Origin: Cupriavidus respiraculi
GTDB lineage: Bacteria > Pseudomonadota > Gammaproteobacteria > Burkholderiales > Burkholderiaceae
Reading direction: 5' to 3'
Assembly (NCBI RefSeq): GCF_914271545.1
Contig: NZ_CAJZAH010000002.1
Coordinates: forward strand, 1,240,001-1,304,000
DNA: 64,000 nucleotides
Positions 19,657-27,818 of this stretch are shown here, one piece after another. The notes under the pieces are model-generated. The model made no database searches, was not told the origin of the DNA, and saw only the letters and a list, made by a program, of their open reading frames with translations. Position 1 is the stretch's first letter. Each line of letters opens with the position of its first letter. The position numbers were made by a program, and so were the translations under genes.

Positions 19657-20657
19657 AGAGCAGCGTGCGTTGGCAGGCGGAGGGCCACCGCACGCTGCTG
19701 GTCACGGTGGTCAGGACCTGGGGCTCGTCGCCGCGGCCGGAAGGCGCGATGCTGGCGGTGCGGGACGACGGCCTGGTGGTGGGGTCGGTATCCGGTGGCT
19801 GCATCGAGGACGACATCATCGACCGCGTGCGCCGCGAAGGCATCCGCCACGACCGGCCGGAGGCCATCAAGTACGGCATCAGTGCCGAGGAGGCGCACCG
19901 CTTCGGCCTGCCATGCGGCGGCACCATCGAGCTGGTGGCCGAGCCGCTGTCCGCGGCCAGCGGCCTGGCCGAACTGCTCGATGCGGTCGAGAACGGCCGG
20001 CTGGTCACGCGGACCCTGGACATGGCCAGCGGCGCCGCGCGGCTGGGGCCGGCCGAGGCCACCGACGGCCTCGCCTTCGACGGCGCGACGCTGTCGACCA
20101 TCCACGGTCCGCGCTACCGCATGCTGGTGATCGGCGCCGGGCAGCTTTCCAAGTACCTGTGCCAGATCGCCGTCGGCCTGGGCTTCCAGGTGACCGTGTG
20201 CGACCCGCGCGAGGAATACACCGAGACCTGGGATATCCCGGGCGTCACCATGGTCCGCACCATGCCGGACGACACGGTGACCGACATGCGCCTGGACGAG
20301 CGCAGCGCCGTGATCGCGCTGACGCACGACCCCAAGCTGGACGATCTGGCGCTGATGGAGGCGCTGCGCACGCGCGCCTTCTATGTCGGCGCGCTCGGCT
20401 CGCGGCGCAACAACCAGGCACGTCGGGAACGGCTCCGCGAGTTCGACCTGAACGACGCGCAGCTCGCGCGCCTGCACGGCCCCGTGGGCATCTATATCGG
20501 CAGCCGCACGCCGCCCGAGATCGCCATCTCCATCCTGGCCGAAGTGGTGGCCGCCAAGAACCACGTCTCGCTACCTGACATCCTGCAGGTGGAAGGCGCC
20601 AAGGCCGCGCGCGAAATGGCGGCAAGCGAGGGAAGCATATGCAGTCCAGTCCGCTGA
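19629..20657 (+). CDS. XdhC/CoxF-family molybdenum-cofactor maturation protein
   Basis: A 342-residue protein with the N-terminal XdhC/CoxI domain (SGGC at about residues 55-58) and a C-terminal Rossmann domain (RMLVIGAGQLSKYL about 162-175, later FYVGALGSRRN). XdhC proteins bind the molybdenum cofactor, protect it, promote sulfuration and deliver it to the partner hydroxylase; the conserved cysteine in SGGC is kept. AAGGAA precedes the ATG. It overlaps CoxG by 28 bases upstream and the MobA-like gene by 19 bases downstream, so translation of all three is probably coupled. It could be called CoxF by position in CODH-like clusters. Confidence 0.93.
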   Translation: MDSVDLEVLKSSVRWQAEGHRTLLVTVVRTWGSSPRPEGAMLAVRDDGLVVGSVSGGCIEDDIIDRVRREGIRHDRPEAIKYGISAEEAHRFGLPCGGTIELVAEPLSAASGLAELLDAVENGRLVTRTLDMASGAARLGPAEATDGLAFDGATLSTIHGPRYRMLVIGAGQLSKYLCQIAVGLGFQVTVCDPREEYTETWDIPGVTMVRTMPDDTVTDMRLDERSAVIALTHDPKLDDLALMEALRTRAFYVGALGSRRNNQARRERLREFDLNDAQLARLHGPVGIYIGSRTPPEIAISILAEVVAAKNHVSLPDILQVEGAKAAREMAASEGSICSPVR

Positions 20658-21238
20658 TCGATTCCGACCTGCCGGTCGGCATCCTGCTGGCCGCGGGATA
20701 TGGCCGCCGCTTCGACGCCACCGGCTTGCGCAACAAGCTGCTGGCGAAGCTGCCGGACGGCCATACCGTGGCCTGGCATAGCGGCCATACGCTGGCCAGC
20801 GCGCTGCCGGGCGCGGTCGCCGTGGTGCGTCCCGAGCAGCCGGAGCTGGCCGCCGAGCTCAGCCGCGCGGGCTGCCGCATCCTGGAGGCGCGCGAGGCCG
20901 AGGACGGCATGGGCGCGGCACTGGCCGCGGCAGTGGCCCATACCGCCGACGCGCGCGGCTGGGTGGTCGCGCTGGCCGACATGCCGTGGCTGCCCGAGGA
21001 GATCGTGCGCGCGGTGGCGCTGACCATCACCGCGCCGGAGGTCATCGCCGCGCCATGGCATGAAGGCCAGCGCGGCCATCCGGTGGGCTTCGGCGCGGCC
21101 TGGCGCGATACGCTGCTCAAGCTCGAAGGCGACGAGGGCGCCCGCGCGCTGCTGCAGGCGCAGCCCGTCACGCGCATCCTGACCGAGCACGAGGGCGCGT
21201 TCCGCGATATCGACCGCGCCGAAGACCTGCCCGCCTAG
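20639..21238 (+). CDS. MobA-like nucleotidyltransferase (probable molybdopterin cytidylyltransferase, MocA type)
   Basis: A 199-residue NTP-transferase of the MobA/MocA group. The nucleotide-binding motif GILLAAGYGRRF (about 13-24) is followed by a lysine in RNKLLAKL, and DMPW (about 117-120) supplies the metal-binding aspartate. Lying last in an operon for a CODH-like enzyme, which uses the cytosine-dinucleotide form of molybdopterin, it is most simply a CTP:molybdopterin cytidylyltransferase. That specificity is inferred from context. A purine-rich GAGGGAAG precedes the ATG. Its TAG stop shares three bases with the TAG of the convergent histidine kinase gene. Confidence 0.87.
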   Translation: MQSSPLIDSDLPVGILLAAGYGRRFDATGLRNKLLAKLPDGHTVAWHSGHTLASALPGAVAVVRPEQPELAAELSRAGCRILEAREAEDGMGAALAAAVAHTADARGWVVALADMPWLPEEIVRAVALTITAPEVIAAPWHEGQRGHPVGFGAAWRDTLLKLEGDEGARALLQAQPVTRILTEHEGAFRDIDRAEDLPA

Positions 21239-23649
21239 GGATGCACCGCGTCGAGCGGGAACACCATCGAGAAGTTCGCCCCGGCGCCCGGTGAACTGGT
21301 CAGCCCGACCCGGCCGCCGTGGCGCTCCACCACCGTGCGCACGAACAGCAGGCCCAGGCCGCTGCCCTGCGGCGCATGGCGCCCGTCCCCGCGCAGCCGG
21401 CTGAACGGCTGGAACAGCCGGGCCTGGTCCTCGGGCGCGATGCCCGGCCCCTGATCCACCACCTCGACCACCAGCGCCTGCGCATCGCGCCGCACGCGGA
21501 CGCGCACCTTGCCGCCATCCGCGCTGAACTTGATCGCGTTGTCCAGCAGGTTGGCCACCGCGCGCATCAGCAGCCCCGGCTCCGCGCGCATGGCCATGTC
21601 GCCGTCGTCGATGGTCAAATCCAGCGTGATGCGGCGGGCATTGGCGAGCGCCCACAGCTCGTCGGTGGCGTCCATCACGACGCTGGACAGGTCGGTTTCC
21701 ACGAAGCGCAGCGCCTGCGATTCCGCGCGTGCCAGGCTGATGAAGTCGTCGGCCAGCTCCAGCGTGCGCGCGGCGTGATGGCGGATACGTTCGAGCAGCA
21801 CCTCGGAGTCGATCGCCTTGGCGGGATCGGACTGCAGTTCCACCAGTGCCAGGATCGACGCCTGCGGCGAGCGCATGTCGTGCGAGATGAAGCGCAGCAT
21901 TTCCTCGCGCCGGCGCTCCGCCACCCGGGCCTGCGTGATATCGACGAAGCTGATCGCCAGGCCCGCCACGCCGCCACCATCGGTGCGCAGCGGCGCCCCG
22001 CGCAGCAGCATCGGTCGCTGGTCGCGCGCGATCAGCTCGACGCCGTCGAACTCGGGCGGCGGGGCGGCGCCGGGCCCGGTCGACAGGCAGGCATGACGCA
22101 GCCGGGCCCAGAAATCCAGCCCCGCGCGGGGCAGCATGAATACTTCGCCGATGACGTCGCGCACGTCCGGCCCGCCCTCGCCCGCGGCGTCCAGGCGTGC
22201 CATCGCACGGGGCGCCAGCGCGGCGCTGCGCTCGTTGGCCAGCAGCACGCGTCCCTGCAGATCGCAGATCAGCGTGGCGTCGGGCAGGCTGGACAGGCCA
22301 TCGGCCAGGAACTGGCGCAGGTCGCGCAGGCGCGTGGTCAGGCGATACAGGGCGCCCATGCGTGCATCGAGCGACTTGCCGTGGACGGCGGCGTTGCCGG
22401 TGGCCGGCAGGGTCGGCTCCTGCTCCAGCCGCGCCGCCTCGTCCGCGAGAAAGGCGAGCGCCGATTCCTGGCGCCGCCAGCTCCACAGCGGGTAGAACAC
22501 CAGGCAGCCGAGCGCGCCGGGCACGGGGTCGAACCACAGCTGCGCGCCGCGCATCAGCATCAGGCTGGCGAACAGCAGCAGCGCCACCAGCAGCGCGCCG
22601 ACCAGCAGGGCCGAGCGCGGCGACAGCACGAGGCCGCCGATGGCGACCAACAGCACAGCCGCCAGCGTGGCCGCCCAGAACCACCCGGCCGGCAGCGCGA
22701 CGATGCCGGTGCCGTCCAGCAGCGCCTGCAGCGCGTTGGCCATCAACTCGACACCCGGAATGCCAGCGCCGTGGCGCGACAGCGGCGCGGCGAACATATC
22801 CCCCATGCCGGTCGCCAGGGCGCCCACCAGCACGTATTTGCCGCGGAAGATGGCCGGATCGAGTCCGCCCTGGAGCACCGCCGCGGCGGATACCGTCTGG
22901 AACGTGCCCGGCGGCCCGGCGAACGGAATGCGCAGCCGCCCGGCGCGCTGCCAGTGGCCGATCCGTTCGACGCAGCGCGGCTCGTGCCGGTACGCGCGGC
23001 GCTCGCCGGCCGGCCGTCCGAACTCCGCCATGCGCAGCACGAGGTGGTCGAGCTGCTCGCCGGGCGGGCCTTCGCGCAGGAAAATGTGGCGGGCCAGTCC
23101 GTCGGCGTCGAGCGTGATATTGATGTGGCCGATCCGCTCGCCGGCCCGCTCCGCGAACTGCGGCAGCGGGTAGCGAACGTCATAGCCACCGTCCACCGGT
23201 TCGGCCAGCGCCGGCAGCACCACGTTGCCGGCGCGTGCCATGCTGTCGGCCAGCGCGCGGTCGTCGGCCGGATTGCGGGCGTCGGGCTCGGACAGCAACA
23301 CGTCCAGGCCGATCACACGCGGGCCGCCTGCGGCGACGCGGTCGACGAGATCGGCCAGCACCGCCCGGCGCCACGGCCAGCGGCCGATGGTGGCAAGCGA
23401 CTCGTCGTCGATGCCGACGATCACGATATCGTCGCGCGCGGGATGCTGCTGCGCGGCGATCGCCATGTCATAGACCGCCAGGTGCGCGCGCTGTCCCCAC
23501 TGCAGCACCGCCGCGGCCACCGCGAGCGCGATCACCGCGGCCGTCAGCACCAGCCACTCGCACAGCGTGCGCTGGCGATAGCCGCCGAAGAGCCGATGCT
23601 GGCGCGCCGGCCTTGCTGCGCTGCCGCCGCCCCGCCATTTAGCCGTCAC
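21235..23649 (-). CDS. CHASE2-domain sensor histidine kinase
   Basis: An 804-residue inner-membrane kinase. After a first membrane segment (about 29-48), residues about 50-310 form an extracytoplasmic CHASE2 domain (DDIVIVGIDDESLATIGRWP, then GKYVLVGA). Three close-set membrane segments follow at about 315-395. A PAS-like region (about 450-570, LPDATLICDLQGRVLLAN) leads to the HisKA H-box FISHDMRSP with phospho-acceptor H590. The HATPase domain has N-box NLLDNAIKFS, G1 DQGPGIAPED and GSGLGLLFV. Its start overlaps the LysM-FecR gene by 11 bases, which in turn overlaps the regulator gene by 11. The signal sensed is unknown. Confidence 0.93.
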   Translation of the reverse strand: MTAKWRGGGSAARPARQHRLFGGYRQRTLCEWLVLTAAVIALAVAAAVLQWGQRAHLAVYDMAIAAQQHPARDDIVIVGIDDESLATIGRWPWRRAVLADLVDRVAAGGPRVIGLDVLLSEPDARNPADDRALADSMARAGNVVLPALAEPVDGGYDVRYPLPQFAERAGERIGHINITLDADGLARHIFLREGPPGEQLDHLVLRMAEFGRPAGERRAYRHEPRCVERIGHWQRAGRLRIPFAGPPGTFQTVSAAAVLQGGLDPAIFRGKYVLVGALATGMGDMFAAPLSRHGAGIPGVELMANALQALLDGTGIVALPAGWFWAATLAAVLLVAIGGLVLSPRSALLVGALLVALLLFASLMLMRGAQLWFDPVPGALGCLVFYPLWSWRRQESALAFLADEAARLEQEPTLPATGNAAVHGKSLDARMGALYRLTTRLRDLRQFLADGLSSLPDATLICDLQGRVLLANERSAALAPRAMARLDAAGEGGPDVRDVIGEVFMLPRAGLDFWARLRHACLSTGPGAAPPPEFDGVELIARDQRPMLLRGAPLRTDGGGVAGLAISFVDITQARVAERRREEMLRFISHDMRSPQASILALVELQSDPAKAIDSEVLLERIRHHAARTLELADDFISLARAESQALRFVETDLSSVVMDATDELWALANARRITLDLTIDDGDMAMRAEPGLLMRAVANLLDNAIKFSADGGKVRVRVRRDAQALVVEVVDQGPGIAPEDQARLFQPFSRLRGDGRHAPQGSGLGLLFVRTVVERHGGRVGLTSSPGAGANFSMVFPLDAVHP

Positions 23650-25303
23650 GGCGCATCGGGCCTTCGCCCACGTTCACGGGCACGCCCCCGGCATCGCGCA
23701 CGAACTCGCGCAGCTCGATCCGTTGCGGTGTCGAGTATGGCGAGACGGCACCGTCGTGCTCCACGCGGGCGACGCGCACGAAATACACGCCCGCCCGCGG
23801 CCGCGGCACGCTGGCGTCGTTGCCGCTCGCGGTGACTTCCGCCACGACCCCCCGGAAGGCGGCGTCGCTGGCAAGCTGGACGCGATAGGCTGCGGGGCCC
23901 TGGCCCGCGGCATCGGCCGGCCAGTTCAGGGACAGCGTGCCGCTGCCGTCGTCGGCGGCCACGCGCGCCGCCGGTGGCTGGGGCCGCACGCTGAACGCGA
24001 CCGCCGCGCTCCACGGACCGGGCTCGCCGGCCCCATCCAGCGAGCGCACGCGCCACCACCACTGGCCGTGCCCCAAGGTCTGCGCGGCGCCCGTGTCGCG
24101 CGTCGCCGCGCGACGGACCTCGCCGGCGAAGTCGGCGTTGTCCGCGATCTCGAGCTGGTATCGGTCCGCGGTATCGACCTGCGCCCAGCCGAACAGCACG
24201 GCGGCGTCACCGTAGTGCGCGGCGCCGCGCGCCGGTTCGAGCGTGATGGGCGCGGCCGGCTCCAGCCGTACCGACATGGCGGCGGTGCCGGGGTAGCCGC
24301 CGAGGCCGCCCGCGTCGACCGCGCGCACATGCAGATAGAGATTGCCGTGCGGCAGGCCGGACAGCGTGGCGCCCGGGCCCGGCACGACCTGCGACAGCAC
24401 GGCCTCGGTGCGCGCGCGATCGCGCGTGACGGTCACCCGATAGGAAGTGGCGCCGGGCACCGCCTGCCAGGAAACCTGCGCCGTGGGCGCATAGAACGGC
24501 GCGGGCAGCTCGGGCAACGCCGGCGCGGGCAACAGCGCGCGCGGCGCGGATACCGTGCCGCCGGCCCCGACATTGACGCCATGGCCGGCCGCCACGCGGC
24601 GCTCGGCCGGGCCGCGCCCACGCACCGCGACCTCGCCCTCCAGCACCGCCCCGCGCGCCTCGCGCTCGCCGGCGACGACCTCGTAGCGCGTGCCGCGAAC
24701 CCCGGTGACCATCATCGGCGTGCGCATCTCGAAACGGCCCACGCCCTCGCCGCGCGGCGCGACCTGCGATTCCGCGCCGCCGTGCTCGACGCGCAGCACC
24801 GTGTCCCCGAGGCCCGAGCGGGCGAAGGCGCGCACGCGGCGCACTTCCAGGCTGGTGTCCTGGGGCAGCACCACGCGCGAGCCGTCGGCCAGTTCCAGCG
24901 TCAGCAGTCCGTCGGCGCCGGTGCGGATGCGCGCGGCCTCGGCCAGCTGCATGCCGGCGCGCACGCGCCCCCCGTCGGCGGCCACGTCGCCAAGCGCCGA
25001 CACCACCGTGACGGTGCCTGCAGTCACCGGAATCCATCGCAGCGGAATGCGGATGCGGGTGCCCGGCGCGAGCCGGTACGGATCGGCGACCCGGTTCAGC
25101 GCCTGCAACGCGCGCCAGCCGTCGGTGCGCGCCAGGAAGCGGTGCGCCAGCGCAGACAGGGTATCGCCGGGGTCGACGACATAGACGAAGTGTTCGCCTT
25201 CGGTGCCGGCCGGTCCAGCGTGGACCGCGCCACCGTGGCACAGGCAGGCGATGGCGATCGCCACGGCGGCAAGCGGCCGCCGGCGCGCGCGGTCAGGACG
25301 CAT
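23639..25303 (-). CDS. Exported LysM-FecR protein with FN3-like repeats
   Basis: A 554-residue periplasmic protein. The signal peptide (1-29, ending AVHA) is followed by a LysM domain (about 38-88, YVVDPGDTLSALAHRF to GTRIRIPL) that would bind peptidoglycan. A FecR-type domain occupies about 95-225 (SALGDVAADGGRVRAGM, then TPMMVTGVRGTRYEV). Three fibronectin-III-like beta repeats follow at about 270-345, 350-440 and 445-535, each with an aromatic WQ/W core. Unlike classical FecR it has no transmembrane anti-sigma anchor. It is encoded between a response regulator and a CHASE2 kinase with 11-base overlaps on both sides, so it is probably a periplasmic partner of that kinase; this is inference. 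Confidence 0.88.
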   Translation of the reverse strand: MRPDRARRRPLAAVAIAIACLCHGGAVHAGPAGTEGEHFVYVVDPGDTLSALAHRFLARTDGWRALQALNRVADPYRLAPGTRIRIPLRWIPVTAGTVTVVSALGDVAADGGRVRAGMQLAEAARIRTGADGLLTLELADGSRVVLPQDTSLEVRRVRAFARSGLGDTVLRVEHGGAESQVAPRGEGVGRFEMRTPMMVTGVRGTRYEVVAGEREARGAVLEGEVAVRGRGPAERRVAAGHGVNVGAGGTVSAPRALLPAPALPELPAPFYAPTAQVSWQAVPGATSYRVTVTRDRARTEAVLSQVVPGPGATLSGLPHGNLYLHVRAVDAGGLGGYPGTAAMSVRLEPAAPITLEPARGAAHYGDAAVLFGWAQVDTADRYQLEIADNADFAGEVRRAATRDTGAAQTLGHGQWWWRVRSLDGAGEPGPWSAAVAFSVRPQPPAARVAADDGSGTLSLNWPADAAGQGPAAYRVQLASDAAFRGVVAEVTASGNDASVPRPRAGVYFVRVARVEHDGAVSPYSTPQRIELREFVRDAGGVPVNVGEGPMRRDG

Positions 25304-25997
25304 CGCTGCCGACTCCGCACCGCTCGAAGCGATAGCCGTACGAATACACCGAGGCGAGCCGCACGCCGTTCTCGGGACGCAGCCCCAGCTTGACGCGCAG
25401 GCGCGACAGGTGGGTATCGAGCGTGCGCGAGCCCGCGCCCATCGAGCGGCCCCACACCGACTGCTCGACCACGTCGCGCGACAGCAGCCGGTCCATATTG
25501 CGGAACAGGAACCACGCCAGCTCGAATTCGCGCGGCGAGATCTCGATCTGGCGGTCGTCCAGGCTGACCGTGCGCGCGACCGGGTCCAGGCAGTACCCGG
25601 CGACGCGCACCGCGTCGTTGGCCGGGGCCGCCGGATAACTGCGGCGCAGCAGCGAACCGATGCGCGCCACCAGTTCGCCGCGCCGCACGGGCTTGACCAT
25701 ATAGTCGTCGGCGCCGCCGGCCAGGCCCGCGACGATGTCCTCCTCCAGCGAGCGGCTGGTGAGGAACAGGATCGGCGGATACTGGCCCGAGCGCTGGCGC
25801 ACGTGGCACACCACCTCGTAGCCGCTGATATCGGGCAGCTGCCAGTCCATCACCAGCAGATCGAAGGCCTGGTCGCGCAGGGCGCGCAGAAAGCTCTGGC
25901 CCGAGGAAAAGCTCTCGCAGTCGTGACCCGCGTCCATCAGGATCCGGCGGATCAGTTCGGCCTGGCTCGGATCGTCTTCAACCGATGCAATTCTCAT
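25293..25997 (-). CDS. OmpR-family response regulator
   Basis: A 234-residue two-component regulator. The receiver domain (1-118) has the acidic pair in EDDP (7-9), phospho-acceptor D51 in VMDWQLPD, T80 and K102. The winged-helix DNA-binding domain (about 125-225) contains ISPREFELAWFLFRN and the recognition region SRTLDTHLSRLRVKLGL. It is first in an operon whose third gene is a CHASE2 histidine kinase, the natural phosphate donor. The 542-bp region upstream is shared with the divergent diguanylate cyclase gene, a plausible target. Confidence 0.95.
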   Translation of the reverse strand: MRIASVEDDPSQAELIRRILMDAGHDCESFSSGQSFLRALRDQAFDLLVMDWQLPDISGYEVVCHVRQRSGQYPPILFLTSRSLEEDIVAGLAGGADDYMVKPVRRGELVARIGSLLRRSYPAAPANDAVRVAGYCLDPVARTVSLDDRQIEISPREFELAWFLFRNMDRLLSRDVVEQSVWGRSMGAGSRTLDTHLSRLRVKLGLRPENGVRLASVYSYGYRFERCGVGSDAS

Positions 25998-26310
25998 ACG
26001 CGCCCTGAAGGCTCCTCGTTCGTTCTGTCGGCTACCCGTCGCCGTCGCGGCCTATGCCGGCCGCGCGTATTCTATGTGCTTCTTAAGTCTCGCGAAAAAC
26101 ATCGCCGCAGACGCGTTCCAGGACCTCTCGTCCGGTTAACGGCACGATCGCCGCCGACTGTCGATCCGGAGCACCGCTTCGCCGTGCGCCGGCTGGCACA
26201 CCGGCGTGGCCGGCACAGTGCGCTGGACCACCTTCGCCCCCGAAGCAAGAAATCGTAACCAATGCGATGCAACGGGAATGTCAACAATTGTCAGACGGGG
26301 GCCTGGCGCC

Positions 26311-26338
26311 TTGTTGCACAGGCTGCGCTGTGTAGAAT
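26311..26338 (+). promoter_or_regulatory. Candidate sigma-70 promoter for the diguanylate cyclase gene
   Basis: TTGTTG (26311-26316), a 16-base spacer, then TAGAAT (26333-26338). Transcription would start near 26345 and give a leader of about 195 nt. Confidence 0.45.
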
Positions 26339-26343
26339 CGGCG

Positions 26344-26383
26344 CCAACAAAACAAGGGGACCCGGGCGGTAGCGAGCGTCCCC
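26344..26383 (-). terminator. Terminator-like hairpin on the minus strand
   Basis: GGGGAC (26356-26361) pairs perfectly with GTCCCC (26378-26383) across a 16-base GC-rich interior. Read on the minus strand the stem is followed by TTGTTTTGTTGG, a T-rich tail. No minus-strand gene ends here, so it would end an unannotated transcript, or instead act as a structure in the plus-strand leader. Confidence 0.4.
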
Positions 26384-26539
26384 ACGCAATGACGCCACCT
26401 GCGGCCCGACGCCGTACGGTGGCCTTCGGGAATGCCATGAGTCGATGTCTCTGACGCCAGGGGTCCGCGCCTGCACCAGCGCGCGGCCATGTTCGACGTC
26501 TGCGGGCCGGAAGCTGTCCGCCCGCCATATGGGAACGTC

Positions 26540-27790
26540 ATGCTGTCAGACACCGGAATACCCAACGTTGCCTTGCTCGTGCTCTTCGCGGGCGCGCTCG
26601 GCATCGCCACGGGACTGCGCTTCGGACTACGCAACAACGGGCAGGCCGCCCTGTGGGCCGGCGCACATGCCATGGCCGCGCTGGGCGGCATGGCGCTCGC
26701 GCTGGATGCCGGCCATCAATGGCCGTGGCTGGCCGTGTGTGCGCACACGCTGTGCATCGGTGCGCAGGCCGGCGTGCATCGCGGCGTGGGACGCTCGGCC
26801 GCCGCGGGTGCGGCCGGCATCGATCCGCGCCAGGTGCGCCGCATCGCCGGCGCGGTGGTGCTGCTGCTGGCGCTGGGCACGGCGCTGGGCATGGACCTGC
26901 ACGCGGCCAACATCGTCGGCCACGCGGCCACCGCGGGCCTGGTCTGCCTGGTGCTGGACGAACTGCTGAACGACCGCCGCCAGCCGGCGGGCATGGGACG
27001 TCCGCTGGCGATTGCCGCCTGCGTGCTGCAGGTCGGCGCCCAGGCCATGTTCGTCTATGCGGCGCTGGGCGACTGGCCGACCGAACCGGGCCTGCCGATG
27101 CCGTCGCGCGACGGCTCGGCGCTGCTGGCGCAGACGCCGCTGCTGCTGATGCTGATGGGGATCTTCGCGGCCATCGTGGGCTTTACGCTGATGGCGATCG
27201 AGGTGCGGGTGGCGCAGCAGCTCGCGCAGGCGCGGCTCGATCCGCTGACCGGTCTGGCCAATCGCGGCACGCTGGAACACGCGGCGCTGGCGCTGGCCGA
27301 CGAGCATGTGCGCCACGGCCGCCCGCTGACCTGCCTCGTGGTGGATATCGACCGCTTCAAGCTGATCAACGACCATGCCGGCCATCGCGCCGGGGACCGC
27401 ATCATCAGGCTGGTGGCGGACGCGCTGCGCGGCGCCGGCCGGGCCTCCGACGTGGTGGGCCGCTACGGTGGCGAGGAGTTCTGCATGGTGTGCCCGCACA
27501 CCACCGAGGAGGAGGCTTTCGTGCTGGCGGAGCGGCTGCGCCAGCGCATCCGCGCCATCGCGCTGCCGCACGAACTGGGCGGTTTCGCCAGCGTCAGCAT
27601 CGGCATCGCCCAGGCCAGCGAGCGCACCGACGCGCGCCAGTGCTGGGAGGCCCTGTTCGGGCGCGCCGACCGCGCCCTCTACGCCGCCAAGCGCGGCGGC
27701 CGGGACCGCACCGTGGTGGCCGGCGCCATGCCGGCAAGAGGCGGCGCCGACCACGGCGCGGCGCCGGTGCCCGCGCCCGCGCGCGGATGA
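26540..27790 (+). CDS. Membrane-bound GGDEF diguanylate cyclase
   Basis: A 416-residue protein with an N-terminal membrane region of about six hydrophobic segments (roughly 8-30, 38-58, 60-75, 100-120, 150-170 and 195-220). The cytoplasmic GGDEF domain (about 232-395) follows. The active site is GGEEF (310-314), and the substrate and metal residues in DIDRFKLINDHAGH are intact, so it should make c-di-GMP. The inhibitory I-site RxxD is present at R301-D304, five residues before the active site, implying product feedback. The start is uncertain: ATG 26540 is used, and an ATG at 26489 adds 17 residues; neither has a strong ribosome-binding site. No EAL domain is present. Confidence 0.92.
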   Translation: MLSDTGIPNVALLVLFAGALGIATGLRFGLRNNGQAALWAGAHAMAALGGMALALDAGHQWPWLAVCAHTLCIGAQAGVHRGVGRSAAAGAAGIDPRQVRRIAGAVVLLLALGTALGMDLHAANIVGHAATAGLVCLVLDELLNDRRQPAGMGRPLAIAACVLQVGAQAMFVYAALGDWPTEPGLPMPSRDGSALLAQTPLLLMLMGIFAAIVGFTLMAIEVRVAQQLAQARLDPLTGLANRGTLEHAALALADEHVRHGRPLTCLVVDIDRFKLINDHAGHRAGDRIIRLVADALRGAGRASDVVGRYGGEEFCMVCPHTTEEEAFVLAERLRQRIRAIALPHELGGFASVSIGIAQASERTDARQCWEALFGRADRALYAAKRGGRDRTVVAGAMPARGGADHGAAPVPAPARG

Positions 27791-27818
27791 GCCGGCCCCG
27801 CAGCCGGAACGCCAGCGC

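Larger units (their letters stand above)
25998..26539. other. Shared intergenic region between the response regulator and the diguanylate cyclase
   Basis: About 540 bp with no convincing gene. It holds the minus-strand promoter of the regulator operon (AT-rich stretch around 26065-26090), a candidate plus-strand promoter (26311-26338) and a hairpin (26356-26383). A palindromic TGTCAACAATTGTCA-like stretch lies near 26279-26293. An open 21-codon frame begins at 26389 but has no ribosome-binding site. Confidence 0.5.

Noticed and set aside
26389-26454. 21-codon leader peptide upstream of the diguanylate cyclase
   Set aside because: No ribosome-binding site, no regulatory codon run and no paired terminator structure specific to it.
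26345-26539. c-di-GMP riboswitch (GEMM type) in the cyclase leader
   Set aside because: The conserved GEMM strings around the ligand pocket are not found; only a generic hairpin is supported.
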